Source: Leptospira interrogans
GTDB lineage: Bacteria; Spirochaetota; Leptospiria; Leptospirales; Leptospiraceae
Assembly (NCBI RefSeq): GCF_900156205.1
Contig: NZ_FTNA01000002.1
Span: forward strand, 255,668 to 319,667
Direction: 5' to 3'
DNA length: 64,000 nucleotides
A program made the position numbers and the translations under genes. Every line of letters begins with the position of its first letter. Positions within the stretch are counted from its first letter, which is position 1. Below the pieces are notes generated by a model. The model made no database searches and was not told where the DNA came from. It saw only the letters and a list, made by a program, of their open reading frames with translations. Shown here piece by piece: positions 63,915 to 64,000 of the stretch.

Positions 63915-64000
63915 TTTAAAATGTAGGAACTCACACAAAGTCTAAGTTTTACTTTAAAATGTAGGAACTCACACAAAGTCTAAGTTTTACTTTAAAATGT
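63915..64000. repeat. 38-bp tandem repeat running past the window end
   Basis: TTTAAAATGTAGGAACTCAC begins a unit that repeats with a period of 38 bases at 63915, 63953 and 63991. The two full units are identical. Each contains the motif TGTAGGAACTC common in these gaps. Total copy number is not visible. Confidence 0.9.

Noticed and set aside
63915..64000. CRISPR-like array
   Set aside because: The 38-bp units are adjacent without unique spacers; no cas genes are seen, so this is a tandem repeat.

Overview
The window is a stretch of chromosome from a pathogenic Leptospira, most likely the L. interrogans group. The evidence is the low GC content, a LipL45-type FecR lipoprotein, a DUF1574 protein, spirochaete-style lipoboxes, a CimA that matches the characterised L. 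interrogans citramalate synthase (R16/D17 active site), a BamA/ExbBD/RecN cluster, and AT-rich gaps full of short decayed repeats carrying the signature GTGGGAACT. No rRNA, tRNA, CRISPR array, transposase or prophage was found. The species cannot be fixed from sequence alone.

Layout. 1-6.3 kb: end of a transaldolase, a small unknown protein, a cell-surface acylation pair (DUF1574 + MBOAT) behind an RsuA/RluB pseudouridine synthase, then lipA with an overlapping small gene. 6.3-7.5 kb: repeat island with covarying hairpins. 7.6-16.8 kb: LipL45, a PQQ-type sugar dehydrogenase, a radical SAM protein with an unusual cysteine motif, AlkC, three tandem TIGR00266/AIM24 proteins and a short-chain dehydrogenase. 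17.1-22.9 kb: lpxC behind a sigma-54-like promoter, ptsI, an unknown gene and an acyl-CoA ligase. 23.3-24.3 kb: a TlpA lipoprotein whose start codon overlaps that of a divergent unknown gene. 25.2-35.8 kb: a long minus-strand run, recN-exbB-exbD-bamA-pcrA-unknown-cysQ-glycosyltransferase. 36.6-38.5 kb: a degenerate GHKL-ATPase protein, a FabG-like reductase and an ArsR regulator. 38.5-45.5 kb: minus-strand hldD, ubiD-like, mutY, a frameshifted ychF, a Ser/Lys-rich secreted protein and a ferritin-like protein. 45.6-48.8 kb: ubiA-like and ubiX on the plus strand around a 1.6-kb repeat gap. 48.8-51.7 kb: a minus-strand group with Mrp, a phosphoesterase and a free-standing lipoyl domain. 51.7-55.3 kb: a second degenerate GHKL protein, a lipoprotein and a second PQQ-type dehydrogenase. 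56.6-62.2 kb: smr-cimA-pth, then xerC-hslV-hslU. 62.3-64 kb: an App1-like phosphatase, then a 38-bp tandem repeat running off the end.

How the genes work together. Envelope building dominates: lpxC and hldD (lipid A and LPS core), BamA, ExbBD, MBOAT/DUF1574 and a glycosyltransferase. UbiA-, UbiD- and UbiX-like genes together could supply the prenylation and decarboxylation steps of quinone synthesis. lipA and the lone lipoyl domain touch the same cofactor. DNA maintenance is represented by RecN, PcrA, MutY, AlkC and XerC.

The most unusual items are the one-base split of ychF at an A8 run, a perfect 34-bp palindrome between recN and a GHKL-like gene, the paired degenerate GHKL proteins, several families of non-coding inverted-repeat elements about 100-180 bp long, and a cluster of hairpins whose stems change while their pairing and loop are kept.
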